From assembly GCF_035083965.1 (NCBI RefSeq), contig NC_089726.1, positions 13,211,501 through 13,275,500 of the forward strand: a DNA stretch of 64,000 bases, in the 5' to 3' direction. Numbering within the stretch: the stretch's first letter is position 1; every line of letters starts with the position of its first letter. This document shows, piece by piece, positions 24,107 to 35,334 of the stretch. The stretch is from Branchiostoma lanceolatum (Eukaryota > Chordata > Leptocardii > Amphioxiformes > Branchiostomatidae). The notes beneath the pieces were generated by a model. It had not been told where the DNA came from, searched no databases, and saw only the letters and a list, made by a program, of their open reading frames with translations. Made by a program: the position numbers and the translations under genes.

Positions 24107-24971
24107 AGTGTGGAGAAACCTAAAATACAGATTGTTGTCAGGGCGTAGGACAGCTCTTCAGCACCAAGGCCAACATGCCCCAATGGAATTTTGGGGAAGA
24201 ATCTGAGTGGGCCTAGTTGGACAGATAAGGATAGTTGCCGAGCAAATGAGGCCCTAGGGTTATCCACACGAGGGGAGACTACTTTCCACAACAAATACGG
24301 GCGTGTTGGCCGTGCTAAACATAGGAGGTTTTAACTCATTGGCTACATACAATACTAGTATATTGTGTATAAAATGTCTAACTTATACATGTGCCAAGCG
24401 ACGCCATATATATTTCTATCAGAGTATAGTCTGATTTGTTTTATGACCTTTCGACGGGTTGTCAGAGTTATGTCAGTTGGTATCTTTTATCGTTTGTAAT
24501 CGTGATTTTCTGGAACGACTAGCTCTTTGACTTGCAGGATTTACGTATACATCGTAACGTTACATATAATCAAAACATTGTGTTGATGGCTGTAGCGAAA
24601 TCAAGTACAAGTTAATATTTGTTTGTGCGTTCATAGACGATGATCTTCGAGAGACCAACCAGACTACCCGTCAGTGGATGCAGCAGTGGGGGGGGGGGGG
24701 GGCAAGATATGACGATGATTCATAGATAGATGTAGAGTTGTATTTACTTGAGACTGATGCGGTTTGACGTGTTTTTTCTTGTATTTTCTGTGACATTGCG
24801 GCGGCTATGTCCAAATACATTTTAATACGACTTCTATCATTGTACGAGGTAGCTACCTACATGTATTTCCTTGTAGTTTGTGACGATATCAATTATGAAT
24901 GACCACTTCTCAACAAATTTAATCATATGTAATTGAATTACTGTTTATTCAATTATATTATTCAACTATAT

Positions 24972-24977
24972 AATAAA
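24972..24977 (+). terminator. Candidate polyadenylation signal for opsin
   Basis: AATAAA 866 nt downstream of the opsin stop codon, in AT-rich sequence. A second GGAATAAAT lies near 25055. Canonical hexamer only; cleavage site unknown. Confidence 0.4.
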
Positions 24978-25567
24978 CAATATTGTAACCAATATGGTGT
25001 TATTAACCACGTGGTATCGATAGATTATGTCAATCACATTTTTTTAAAACTGTGTTGGAATAAATCAATAAGTTAAATATTGTCAAAATCTGCTATTTCA
25101 ATTACCGAGCTAAGAAGGAGTAAATACGTTCTACACACACTACATTCACCTAAGCTATGATGTCCTCTTCCACCAGTTCAGCCCAAATTGGCCGCAATAC
25201 CAGTTTCGGAATTACTGTCATCTTCCTTAGCGCTTTGGTTTGACCATTATGCATAGGTATGGAATCACAATTGCGGGATTTGTCGCGTGTAACAAGATGA
25301 CCGCCCATGGAAAAGAACCCGAGACAGTTGCAAGAGACCAGGACCACATGCAAGGTACGCAGAACTTCATTTGAACCTAGCAACAGCATGAATTCTACTG
25401 TTAGTCTTTACCAGACTCCGCAGGTCGCTGGAAAAATAACAGAAAGTGCCCAAATAGACAGTTAACATGCCAGAGGAGTTAGCCGGCCCGGGAGTAGGGT
25501 ATGCGACCTTGGGAGCGACCTAGGGTGTAGACAGTGCCCAGTTGACAGTTGACTTTTCCACTTACCA

Positions 25568-25573
25568 TTTATT
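25568..25573 (-). terminator. Polyadenylation signal for METTL27-like copy A
   Basis: AATAAA on the minus strand about 90 nt after the stop codon of the terminal exon. Confidence 0.6.
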
Positions 25574-25663
25574 GAAATACGTAATTCATTAGCAAGGCTG
25601 ATTGTTCTGAGTCTCGCGCATGCATATCACGTTCTCTTGATGGGACTGGATTACGTGACTGAA

Positions 25664-28600
25664 TCACGTGACTTTGCAGACGAAGAAGGTTCCCTCCCAG
25701 TCTTTGAAGAACATGGGCCGGGTAGGTTTGTCCACTATGGACAGAAGGCTGCGCTCTTGGAGTTCCCGCAGTTTTGCCTCCATCGCTTTCCCGATATCTG
25801 ATGCAAGCGTTGACGTCGAAGTCCCTACGATGATAAATCCTCCTGGAAAAAAAAAATCCAGCAATGAAATACAACTTAGAGTCTAATTCAGTCTAACTTT
25901 CCCAGGAACTAACCTCTGACCTTTTCCATATTTCATGGACTTGTTGGATAAGGGAAAATGAAAAGAATATCTCTCTTACATGTATAGCCGAGCATTGATT
26001 GGGCAGGTTGCTATTTTTTCGCGATAAAAACCCAGGACAATAGAGCAGCCAGAGCTAGTATCTCTAACGTCGTTACATGGTTTTCATCATTCGTAGCTCG
26101 ACTGCATTCGACCGGTTTCGACTTTATTAGTCTTTTATACTTTTTCTGTGCCTCCCCAGTGCAGGGCGCTCTAACTCGAGTTTCAGATATTGACCAATCA
26201 GCGTAAAGGGTCTCATTTTGCCCTGATTATAGGCTAGGTTGCCCTGATCTGAAGGTCTAGTTCCCTATGTACTAGCTAGGTTAGGTTGCTCTGTATGCCC
26301 TCCAGGTCGTTTAGCACTGACCTTAGTTGACCTATCGTTACCTGGTTTAGTTATTTGGACGAGCTCCTCAAAGCACTCCGGCTGCAAGTGTGACCAGTTC
26401 GGAGTGAAGGCACCAACTATCAGCACTGCGTCATATGTGTCTGGGAACGAGAGACAAATGTCGTTACTCTTTCAAAACAGAAGATGAAATGTCGCTTAAT
26501 GTCTTCCTAGGGTCCGGCTGACACATAAAGCGCGGTGTGGGAGGGGGGTTGAACCGGCGTGGTTATTCTTAAGTCCCCGTTGTGTGGGATAAAAGACGAA
26601 CAGATATATAGAAAGAAAGATGTTGGTAAAACACGTATGTGAAAAAGTAACAAAGTTAACGTTACTATTCTTAAAACCTTGCGTGGGGTGAAAAATCTAC
26701 GTATATAAAATTGCAGCACATAGGCCTAGCCAGGTAGGTCCTGTCGGCATTATTTCTTTACCAGCTCTGTGGCCAGTAGACTCTCCAGACAAGGCTGGTA
26801 GAAAGTTGCATGCCATTTTTATCGCGTAATGAAAATGAACTTTGTCACGTCCACTTATGCTTCGCGAAGGTTCAAAGCGCAAATCTTTCATCCAGCGTTT
26901 TAGCTTACTTTGTAACGCCACTTTATTTCCAGGTTCGGGGTTCGAAACCAAAATTATTACAATACATGGATTAGACAAGCAGATATGTCTCTGTCAGTGG
27001 GAAAAGAAGAATCGAAGAATCAACTAAGAAACACAGACGATGTGGGCATGAGGTAGAAAGACTCGGTACAATGCATACATTCTTATCGTAATTAATGTCA
27101 GCGATATCGATTTATACAGAGTGCGGTACATAGTAACATTGTTTTTCGGTCTCGTGCCAAGGTACAGAATCATCAATCATATGACCTCCGTCGATCAGTA
27201 TTGACCATGGTAAAATCCTACAGAATAGAGCAGCACTACCCCCCTCAAATCCACCGCCCTAGCTTCCAAGTTACTGGCGATTAGCGAACGTTATCGAAAA
27301 CCTTAAACGGAAGGTTAGTATAGGTGGTCGGAAAGCATGAAATTTCTATCGCATAGAACAGATATATGACACTAAGTTAAGGAGAAAGAACCTTTAAAGA
27401 TCGCCACACAACATGTTTTATTGACCAGCATTATTGGCCAGAATTGTTCTATAACTTGAAAGAATTGCAAACCTACATGAGAAAAAAAGACTTGAGGGCA
27501 CACGCATATGAAATGACTTATATGGGCAGCAACCAGTTTTATATCATAACAATTTGACATAAACAGATTAATTGTTTTTATTGCATAATTTGTATATATA
27601 AAGTACTTTAGGTATATTATTCAATACTTTAACTTTGTTGAGATTAAAGCTTAAGTTGTATAATGGCACAGGTGCATTTTCCCAATACATTACTTATAAT
27701 CGTATAGGTCATAGAAAAGCAAGCAAACATTCTGAATACATGTCAGAAATCTGTAAAGTGGAATTATAATGTTACATGCTATGTAGAAGGAAATATGAAA
27801 ATGTGCTTAATTTTCATGTTTCTGAAACTTGAACATTTTGAGAGAATGATTATCAGAAACAATCAAATGTCCTTCGTGTGTCAGCGCAAGTCCGTTTAGA
27901 CAAACCAGATTGTGTTCTTTCTCAGTAAGCAATTGCCTTATAAACGTGCCATCCGGACTGAACAGCAAAACACGATTGTTGTAACTGTCCACCACGATGA
28001 TGTTGTCCTCGCTGTCCGCGATGACACTGTCGGGCCACTCCAGCTGACCGGTTCCCGACCCACGCGACCCGCTCGTGAATAGATGACGACCCGAGGGGTC
28101 AAATATCTTCAGACAGTGGTTGTGATAGTCACTGATGATGATTTGGTCCCTGCTGTTGACAGCCACACGGAGGTTGGAACCTAACTGCTGCTGACCTTGA
28201 CCTTTGTCCCCGAACCTCCGCACAACGTCATCACTGGGACTGAGTATGAAAACTTGGTGCCCGATAGTGACGATGACACGTCCCGACCCATCGACAGCGG
28301 CACCTCTTGTAGTTTTATGTTGGTCTGCAGCCCCTGGCACCTGGATGACACGCGCGCCCCTCCCTCGCTTGTCCAGTACGTGAATCATATGTCCGTCTCC
28401 CGTCACCAACAGCTCGTCGTTTGACAGGACCGACACACCCATTGGCTTGAACCTCAGTTTGACCTTCAGCTTGAAAGAGCCATCTTTGTTCAGGAATTGC
28501 AGACGTGAGTTGCCGTAGTCAGCCACTACAATGTCTCCCTCTGTGGTGACGGGAAGTGGAACGTTAAACTGTCCATCTCCACTGCCTAACTCTCCAACAG

Positions 28601-31339
28601 TTTTCATTTGTTTTAGACGCGTGTCACCCATATCGATCACCACCTTCGGTCGCACATGCGTATGCGTAGTTTGAGGTAAGGGCAAGTATGTTGTCACCTG
28701 GTTTATCCTGTCTCCACTGCCTGACTCTCTAGCAGTTTTGACGTGTTTTACACTCGTGTCGACCTTACCGATCATCATGTTTGGTTGCACCTGCGTGGTT
28801 TGAGGTGAGCGCAAAGATGTTCTCACCTGGTTTATATCACCTACAAGTTTAGCCACTTCCTGCTCCAGTTCACCAGCTGGTGGGTCAAAGGTCAAGTTCA
28901 CAATGTTCTCGGTCCATTCAGACTTTTCGGCCTTCTTTTCGTCCGCGATCTGTCCCAATCGCCCGACCAGTTCTCCGGACACTGATATGACCTCCACCGG
29001 GCTCCCGTACTCTAACACGTTGTGCGTGAACTGAATACAACTCTCGGCTGAGGCCAGGTCCATCTCAGCTGCCTCCATGGCGGCTTCCAGCTGTTTCTCC
29101 CGAGCAGCATTCATGGCGCGAAGCTGACTGATCCTGTCGTTTTTTACCTTCTTCAAAGCCCGTATGGTTGCTTTTGTCTGCTTTTCGATCTGCTCTTCTG
29201 TATCCTGTACCTGTAGAGACCACTCGTCCTTCACTGACCGGAGGTTTTCTATCCTCTCACAACGAATGTTCACTGTTTTCTTCACGGTGGACAGTTCTGC
29301 AGTGATCTTTGCTCTCTCCCTCTCGGCCACCTTTCTTACCTTATAAAACTGGTGATCTTTGTGAGTCGTGACCACACAGTGCCGAGTGATGACCCGGTGA
29401 CAAGTGTCACAAAATAACATCTGCTGTTCATGGGGATCCTCAAACTTGGAGGTCTCCCTTGTCTTGGAGGTCTCCCTTGTCTTGGAAGTCTTCCGTTTCT
29501 GCTTCTGTTGCAGAATGTTGCGCAATTTGTCGACAAGAAAGTTGGACTTCAACCCTTCGAGACCATTTTGTGGGAGTAACACCTTCTGTCGGCATGTTGG
29601 ACAGGAAAGTTTCTCTTCATGCTGTCTGACCAGGAGTTTTTTCAAACACGGCTGGCAGAAGGTGTGAAGACACGGCAAGATCTTAGGCTGTATGAAGTCC
29701 TTCAAACAGACCTGGCAGACGAAAAATTCGTCGGTAATGTCGCTGATCGCTTTCGACGCCATCCTTGACAAGTAGTGAACATGAACTTTGTCACGTCCGC
29801 TGAAGTTTCGCGCAGGGTCACAGCGCAAAGGGTGGAGCAATTTACTGATCTTTGAAATGTTGTAATATGCCTGAGGCCATGTTGATTTGATTATATGGAT
29901 GACACCCGCGCGCATCAATTTGCGTCCGTTTCCAAAAATCAAAGAAAAGAAAGGTGTTTGACCATACTGTAAATCATACAAAGAAGCTACAAAATGAACA
30001 AATAATTGCAAAAGAAACATGGCGGAGAAAGGATACTAATATTGGTGAATGCCAAGTTCAACTCCAAATTCAAAGAAGATATGAAAGAACAACAATGAAG
30101 ACTCTATCATGTGCTATACCTTACTCTGTGTGTTTAGTCATTTGTTCAACCTTCCTGACCACGTAGATTTCATAATGAAGACAATTTTTTTTGCCAAACT
30201 TTCTTTTTCATTCGCACGCTCGCATCAGTTTTGGAGTCCCCAGAGGACGTCTTCCATATTATCAAATCGACATGATCATTGGACAGACGACATGCTTACA
30301 TGAGAGGAGTATCTTATCCAATTCAAGTTTACACAGTACAGGATGTGGGCTTTGTGAGAACACTCACCAGGCGCTACAGGTAGTTGTCCTGTGCCCAGTT
30401 TGGCCTCAATCAGCCTCTGGTAGACATGTTTGTTCTCTGCAACCTTCAGCATGTCCGGGTTAGCGTCCAGACCGTCTGCGTTCGTGTACCCGAGCTTCTG
30501 CAACTGTTTTAAGCTAAACGTTAGAAAGATATACGTAGTACAAAGGCTCCTTGTATTTGTATTTATTGACAATGACAACAATCCTTTACACCGGGTCAGC
30601 CAAGGCAGCTTTCGCTGGTAACGGTTGACATGATACATTGAAAAAGACAATTGTAAGGGAAAAGATTAATGTAGTCTTACTTCAGATCCCACCATGCCGG
30701 TCCCTGCCGCCACATCCAACACCCGGACATTGCTGGGGTTGACTCCGCCTAGCATTCCGTGCATCACAGACACTAACTGCTGAGGTGCCTGATAGCCAAA
30801 GGTAGTCATGTCCTGCAGAATATACACATGGCTAGGGTTCATAGACAACATTTCTCTGCCAATTTTGAAGGTAAATAATTGGCATGTAATGTTTGTATCT
30901 AACGATATTCATCCATACCGAGGCTACATGAACCATAAGAAAGAATGAACATTTATATTGTTCACTTCAGGGTTGTCCTGTTGCACGTTCGACAACATTT
31001 ACGACACAATAGTTTTGCTATGACATTGCTGTAGATATTCTCGTCGTATCGGTAATTCTAACGGACAGTATGGTTGGTCGGGCTGATCAGCCTGCAGTAA
31101 AATTGTTCAAGGATATGCTTAATGAGAGCCCAGAGAGCCACCTCCTTAATGACCTCGCCCCTCTAGGCTCCACGACGTATCTGAACTGCTCTCGCAACAG
31201 TCGTTACCTGGTCATAGTTGGCCGCCCATGTCGAGTATACGTTCTGTGCATCTTCTGTTCTACATTCTTCAGAGCAATCCAAGAACTCAAAGACATCAGC
31301 CGCAGATTTTCCTGATCCATATCTACTGAGTTGGGCCAT
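25664..31339 (-). CDS. METTL27: METTL27-like SAM-dependent methyltransferase, copy A
   Basis: Predicted 225-aa class I methyltransferase of the METTL27 (WBSCR27) family; substrate unknown. Minus-strand exons in order: 31208-31339, 30681-30812, 30368-30503, 26342-26440, 25664-25842 (678 nt, phases 0, 0, 1, 1). After an N-terminal WAANYDQDM block, the SAM-binding motif I is VLDVAAGTGMVG (75-86), the acidic residue after strand 2 is Asp101 (DGLDANPDML), and the strand-4 motif is DTYDAVLIVGAF (134-145). The C-terminus has KPGGFIIVGT and DWEGTFFVCKV. The length is close to the human 245 aa. Intron 3 is about 3.9 kb and contains an intronless TRIM gene on the same strand. Copy B lies about 2.4 kb upstream with the same exon plan. 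The start is the only ATG before the conserved block in exon 1. Confidence 0.85.
26700..26905 (-). pseudogene. Duplicated TRIM 5'-flank fragment
   Basis: The minus strand here matches the region just upstream of the TRIM start: ATGAACTTTGTCACGTCC, then a diverged segment, then AGCGCAAA, on the plus strand at about 26828-26880 versus 29780-29828. In peptide terms both read SGRDKVH.HY. After this the sequences diverge, so no RING domain follows. It looks like a truncated duplicate of the TRIM promoter or 5'UTR, also inside METTL27-A intron 3. Confidence 0.5.
27577..27582 (-). terminator. Candidate polyadenylation signal for the TRIM gene
   Basis: AATAAA on the minus strand about 225 nt after the TRIM stop codon. 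Confidence 0.45.
27807..29762 (-). CDS. TRIM-NHL protein (RING E3 ligase), intronless
   Basis: Predicted 651-aa cytosolic ubiquitin ligase. A canonical C3HC4 RING has ligands C16, C19, C31, H33, C36, C39, C54 and C57. A degenerate B-box follows at about 108-137 (H111, C118, C121, C129, H134, H137); two expected cysteines, near 108 and 126, are missing. Then comes a KTRETS repeat linker (91-106, before the B-box), a coiled coil at about 145-240, and C-terminal NHL propeller repeats at about 389-651 (YGNSRLQFL, YHNHCLKIF, YNNRVLLFS). No filamin domain is evident, so the layout is TRIM56-like or belongs to the lancelet-expanded TRIM-NHL set rather than TRIM2/3. The open frame extends 86 codons further upstream, but MASKAISDI directly precedes the RING and is chosen as the start. 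It lies wholly inside METTL27-A intron 3, same strand. Confidence 0.88.
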   Translation of the reverse strand: MASKAISDITDEFFVCQVCLKDFIQPKILPCLHTFCQPCLKKLLVRQHEEKLSCPTCRQKVLLPQNGLEGLKSNFLVDKLRNILQQKQKRKTSKTRETSKTRETSKFEDPHEQQMLFCDTCHRVITRHCVVTTHKDHQFYKVRKVAERERAKITAELSTVKKTVNIRCERIENLRSVKDEWSLQVQDTEEQIEKQTKATIRALKKVKNDRISQLRAMNAAREKQLEAAMEAAEMDLASAESCIQFTHNVLEYGSPVEVISVSGELVGRLGQIADEKKAEKSEWTENIVNLTFDPPAGELEQEVAKLVGDINQVRTSLRSPQTTQVQPNMMIGKVDTSVKHVKTARESGSGDRINQVTTYLPLPQTTHTHVRPKVVIDMGDTRLKQMKTVGELGSGDGQFNVPLPVTTEGDIVVADYGNSRLQFLNKDGSFKLKVKLRFKPMGVSVLSNDELLVTGDGHMIHVLDKRGRGARVIQVPGAADQHKTTRGAAVDGSGRVIVTIGHQVFILSPSDDVVRRFGDKGQGQQQLGSNLRVAVNSRDQIIISDYHNHCLKIFDPSGRHLFTSGSRGSGTGQLEWPDSVIADSEDNIIVVDSYNNRVLLFSPDGTFIRQLLTEKEHNLVCLNGLALTHEGHLIVSDNHSLKMFKFQKHEN

Positions 31340-31679
31340 GGTGTAAACTACGCAAGGTCCTACTCCTGTTTTTCAACACTATTAGTGATGACGCGACAAT
31401 TGGCTGACTCATTTTGCGAGAGGGGGTGCATGTGCTTAAAACATATCTGGTGCAAAGCTCATGGTTTCCCCACACGTGCCGTGACGACACTTAAGTTACA
31501 AACCATTGCTTTAATCAACTTAAGTCCGTTCATCCGTTCAAAGCTCTCTTTCTAAATAAAAAAAATACTATTCGCTCGGACAACGCCCACTAGGACTAAG
31601 TTAATATATAACTAGAATGGCAACATTTTCGGGAAAATGCAGGATATTCCCCTCCCATTACCTACACCTCAAATATGAC

Positions 31680-32580
31680 ATCCTTAGCATTGACTGTAAG
31701 GGTATGATGTAGTTTCTGCATAGATTATGCAAACGAGGTCTGCATTAGCATAATTTATGGTCAGGTGTGTCAGATAGACCAACTTGCTTGGGATGTAGGG
31801 GTGAGGTGTGAAGATCTAGACCAACTAATGGCGGACCGTGATGCCTGGCATTAGCATAATTTATGGCCAGGTGTATTCACCTTTCCTTAAGGTACCTACA
31901 AGTCAAATATGACATTCGTAGCTTTTACGGTAAGGAAAATTCAAGTTTATGCATAAATTATGCAAATGAGGCCCTCATTAGCATAATTTATGGCCAGGTT
32001 TTCTGACCTTTCCTAATGGTACCTACATCTCAGATATGACATCCATTTCTTTTACAGTAAGGAAAATACAAGTTTATGCATAAATTATGCAAATGAGGTC
32101 CTCATTAGCATAATTCATGGCCAGGTGTGTTCACCTTTCCTAAAGGTACCTACATGTAAAAGATGACATCCGCAGCCTTTACGGTAAGGGAAATGCAAGT
32201 TTATGCATAAATTATACAAACGAGGTCCTCATTAGCATAATTTATTGCCAGGTGTGTTCACCTTTCCTAAAGGTACCTACATCTTAAAGATGACATCCGC
32301 AGCTTTCACGGAAAGGGAAATACAAGTTTATGCATAAATTATGCAAATGAGGTCCTCATTAGCATAATTTATGGCCAGGTGTGTTCACCTTTCCTAAAGG
32401 TACCTACATCTCAAAGATGACATCCGCAGCTTTTACGGTAAGGGAAATACAAGTTTATGCATAGATTATGCAAATGGTCCTCATTAGCATAATTTATTGT
32501 CAGGTGTATTCACCTTTCCTATAGGTACCTACATCTCAAATATAACATCCGTAGCATGTATTGTAAGGTACATAGTCTAT
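31680..32580. repeat. Tandem array of 127-bp units (minisatellite)
   Basis: GGTACCTAC recurs at 31891, 32018, 32145, 32272, 32399 and 32524, exactly 127 bp apart except the last (125). About seven units in all, the first ones degenerate. Each unit holds a near-perfect dyad centred on GAGGTCCTC, with arms ATAAATTATGCAAAT and ATTAGCATAATTTAT, including the octamer ATGCAAAT. It lies just upstream of METTL27 copy A. It is not a CRISPR array: repeats are contiguous, with no spacers. Confidence 0.9.
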
Positions 32581-32636
32581 AACTTTCTGCAATACCATTA
32601 GTAGAGATACCTCCGCACATCTACTTGGATTTTGGC

Positions 32637-32667
32637 AGAAGAAGAAGAAGAAGAAGAAGAAGAAAGA
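32637..32667. repeat. (GAA)n microsatellite
   Basis: Tandem GAA units with one interruption, between the 127-bp array and the decayed METTL27 exon. Confidence 0.85.
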
Positions 32668-32776
32668 AGAAGAACAGGCAAGCAAAAACAGTATATCCCC
32701 CTTCCCACTGGAAGGGGAATATAATAAGTGATGTTGTGTAGTGCCTGCATTTGGGCACTACACAATATCTAGTCCC

Positions 32777-32850
32777 TACCTCTTCATACTTTAGGGCCCA
32801 TTCTGAATTATGCTGATTGGCTGCCAGCAAAGTCGGTGGATGATCGATGA
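32777..32850 (-). pseudogene. Decayed exon 1 of a third METTL27-like copy
   Basis: The minus strand reads TTTGCTGGCAGCCAA and ends AAAGTATGAAGAG followed by gtaggg. This aligns with the 3' half of copy B exon 1 (TATGCTGGCAGCCAA and AAATATGAAGAG followed by gtaggt). In the copy B frame it hits a TAA stop and then a one-base shift, after which WALKYEE reappears. I could not find the other four exons nearby. It sits between copies A and B, so it marks a lost or rearranged middle duplicate. Confidence 0.75.
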
Positions 32851-33139
32851 ACCTTTTCAAAGAGGCGAACAGACGTAGGGTTAGCCATTTTTGAATTAGG
32901 GACACGTACACTAACTCCAGCGAGTTTGTCTTCCGGGTCAACAGTAAGGTAGGGTTAGGGCGTTGGTGCAATGCTGGGGTGGTGGCCTGGCCGGGTTCTG
33001 CAAAAGTTACATTAATTTGTAGGCGCCAATTAAGGAAAGCTAGGGTGCAACTGGGCGCGGAAAAAGTTACCTGGAAGTTTTCGGTGCCTATTATCTGTGT
33101 GTGTGTGTGTCTGTGTGTGTGTGTGTGCGTGGAGGGGGG

Positions 33140-33540
33140 TGTAGAGGCATAACTCGAGGAGGTGGATGGATCCTATTATAAATAATATTTGTTTGGTAGG
33201 TCGTAGGGGGCGGGAAAACGAAGGTCAAGTTCGATAATAGGCCCCTAGCTCATTTGACCTCATTTGCATAATACATGCGAAAATATTACGATTCCATAGT
33301 GGTAAATGATGGGAATTTCATACTTGCAGCATTACGAAGCTAAGTTCATCTGTGAACACTATTAGAAACAAATTATGCAAATCAGGGCCTTCTTTGCTAA
33401 CATGAGCCTTTCATACTGTGAACAACATGTGTCATTTTGAGAATATAATGGACTGAAAGAATGAGGACCTTATTTGCATAATCAATGGGAAACACTTGTA
33501 TGGGGTCGTGGAACTATATAATGATCATGACCTTGAGAGA
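33140..33540. repeat. Dispersed repeat copy (ATAACTCGAG / CATTTGCATAAT family)
   Basis: Starts at GCATAACTCGAGGAGGTGG and carries GACCTCATTTGCATAATACA and CTTATTTGCATAATCAATGG further on, the motif order of the 9.3-kb and 13.6-kb copies. A short TG run at 33103-33127 precedes it. Confidence 0.6.
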
Positions 33541-33688
33541 TCGAAGAGATGCTGTTTCAATCCTAGTCAAGCCTTGACACGTAACCAGGAATTGGCCGAT
33601 TTGGGTCTTCAACGGTTACGTTAACGTTGTGACAATTGAGTAAAAGAAGAAAACACATTGTGAGAGCGCAAACCTCTGTCGAGTCAAG

Positions 33689-33694
33689 TTTATT
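33689..33694 (-). terminator. Polyadenylation signal for METTL27-like copy B
   Basis: AATAAA on the minus strand 44 nt after the copy B stop codon. Confidence 0.6.
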
Positions 33695-33737
33695 AGACAT
33701 TTTCCTTTCCTGAGCGATATATTGTACATGATATCTG

Positions 33738-35334
33738 TCATGACGTCACCCTGCAGACGAAAAATGTTCCCTCCCAGTCCCTGAAGTAACCGGGGCGGGT
33801 GGTTCTGTCGACTATTGAGAGAAGAGCGCGTTCTTGAAGGTCCTGTAGTTTAGCCACCAGGGCCGCTCCAACGTCTGACTGCAGAGTTTCAGAACCAGTG
33901 CCTACGATAATGTGTCCATCTGGAATATACACAAAAGGACATCTTGTTTTTCCTCAGAACAAAAAAAAAAAACAGTACAGTCGTTGATGAATTATTATCC
34001 AAAGTTGAAAGTGCATGTTGTAGGTCGATGTGGAGCGCAATTTGCATTCCTGTCATTCACAAGAAAGGTTATGTCGAATCTCTAAGATCTTACCTGGTTT
34101 TGTGATCTGAACCAGATCGTCCAGACATTCACAGGGAAGATGTGTCCCATTCTGAGTGAAGGCACCAACCAGTAGAACAGCGTCGTACGTATCTGGGAAA
34201 AGTCGTGTGTCACCATGTGATGGATAACTTATTCACGAAAATCTAGCAGTTGGTAATATGGAGCAAGACGGAGATATATATGGTGCAACACAAACCACAG
34301 CCAAACTATTGTACATGTACCCGTGTGGAAAATGAATCTACCCTGTGCCCTGTTCTTAAAACTACTAAGTACTATGTAGCTTTGGGCTCCTTCGCTACCA
34401 GAGTTCTTAAACAGTCACGACGTGGCGTCATTCCTTCCGGTATGCCCGCTCCTAGGAGGCACTACACTCTAAGATGCGACGATCCAGTACCGTGAAATCA
34501 AGTATCAAAGATGGAGTCTCACGAGAACTCAAGACGTTACACATCGGAAAGAGATCCTCTGAGGGAAGGGGTAGAAGGGACACAGCTGAGGACAGTCACG
34601 TGACTTTTGTCAACAGTGTCTGTGTACAGTGAATAACTGTCTAATAGGGAATGTACTATTCAGACTTTTACATTCTAGTATCTTACCCATCTCTGACACT
34701 TACTAGGCGCTACAGGTAGCTGTCCTGTGCCCAGTTTGGCCTCTATCAGCCTCTGGTAGACATGTTTGTTCTCTGCAACCTTCAGCATGTCCGGGTTAGC
34801 GTCCAGACCGTCTGCGTTTGTGTACCCGAGCTTCTGCAACTGTTGTACAACATCACGATTAGCAACAACCATTGCAAGAAAGCAAACAGGGACAACAAAC
34901 AAAATTTAGTTTTACTTTGCATTCCAGAAAGACAATGGAGTGTTAAGCTAATGTTACCTCAGATCCCACCATGCCGGTCCCGGCCGGCACGTCCAACACC
35001 CGGACACTGCTGGGGTTGACCCCGCCGAGCACCTGGTGCATCAGGGCAACAATCTGCCGCGGGCCGTTGTATCCCATGTCGGCCATGTCCTGTAGGAACA
35101 TTTCCATAAGCTACGGCTTTTTGACAAGCATTATCTCATCAACTAAAGCACAGAAGTGTGTTTTTGTTATATCCTTAACTTATAGTTTCAAGATCTTTCA
35201 AGGACCAAACCTACCTCTTCATATTTTGCAGCCCATGTTGAGTACACTGCTTGGCTGCCAGCATAATCGACAGGAACTGACGCTGCCTTGTCAAATGGGT
35301 TGTTTGCATTTTCATTCGGCATGCTTCGGTCCAT
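33738..35334 (-). CDS. METTL27: METTL27-like SAM-dependent methyltransferase, copy B
   Basis: Predicted 222-aa paralogue of copy A. Minus-strand exons: 35215-35334, 34958-35089, 34704-34839, 34094-34192, 33738-33919 (669 nt), with the same intron phases (0, 0, 1, 1) and the same lengths for exons 2-4. Motif I is VLDVPAGTGMVG, with Pro in place of the first Ala of copy A; the strand-4 motif is NTYDAVLLVGAF; the C-terminus is DWEGTFFVCRVTS. Exon 3 encodes the same 45 residues as copy A and differs by only about three bases, while exons 1, 4 and 5 have clearly diverged. Introns are short (about 120-250 bp), unlike copy A. Substrate unknown. The start is the first ATG of exon 1 (MDRSMPNEN). Confidence 0.85.

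Larger units (their letters stand above)
24107..25663. other. 3' flank of opsin and intergenic region
   Basis: Opsin 3' untranslated sequence probably runs to the AATAAA at 24972-24977. A poly-G run lies at about 24690-24702. No further gene recognised before the terminal exon of the minus-strand methyltransferase. Confidence 0.5.

Noticed and set aside
29762-30020. 86-codon N-terminal extension of the TRIM frame
   Set aside because: The MASKAISDI start directly precedes the RING, and the upstream part matches a duplicated non-coding flank at 26.8 kb.
31680-32580. Possible CRISPR-like array
   Set aside because: Units of 127 bp are contiguous with no unique spacers, and the context is an animal genome.
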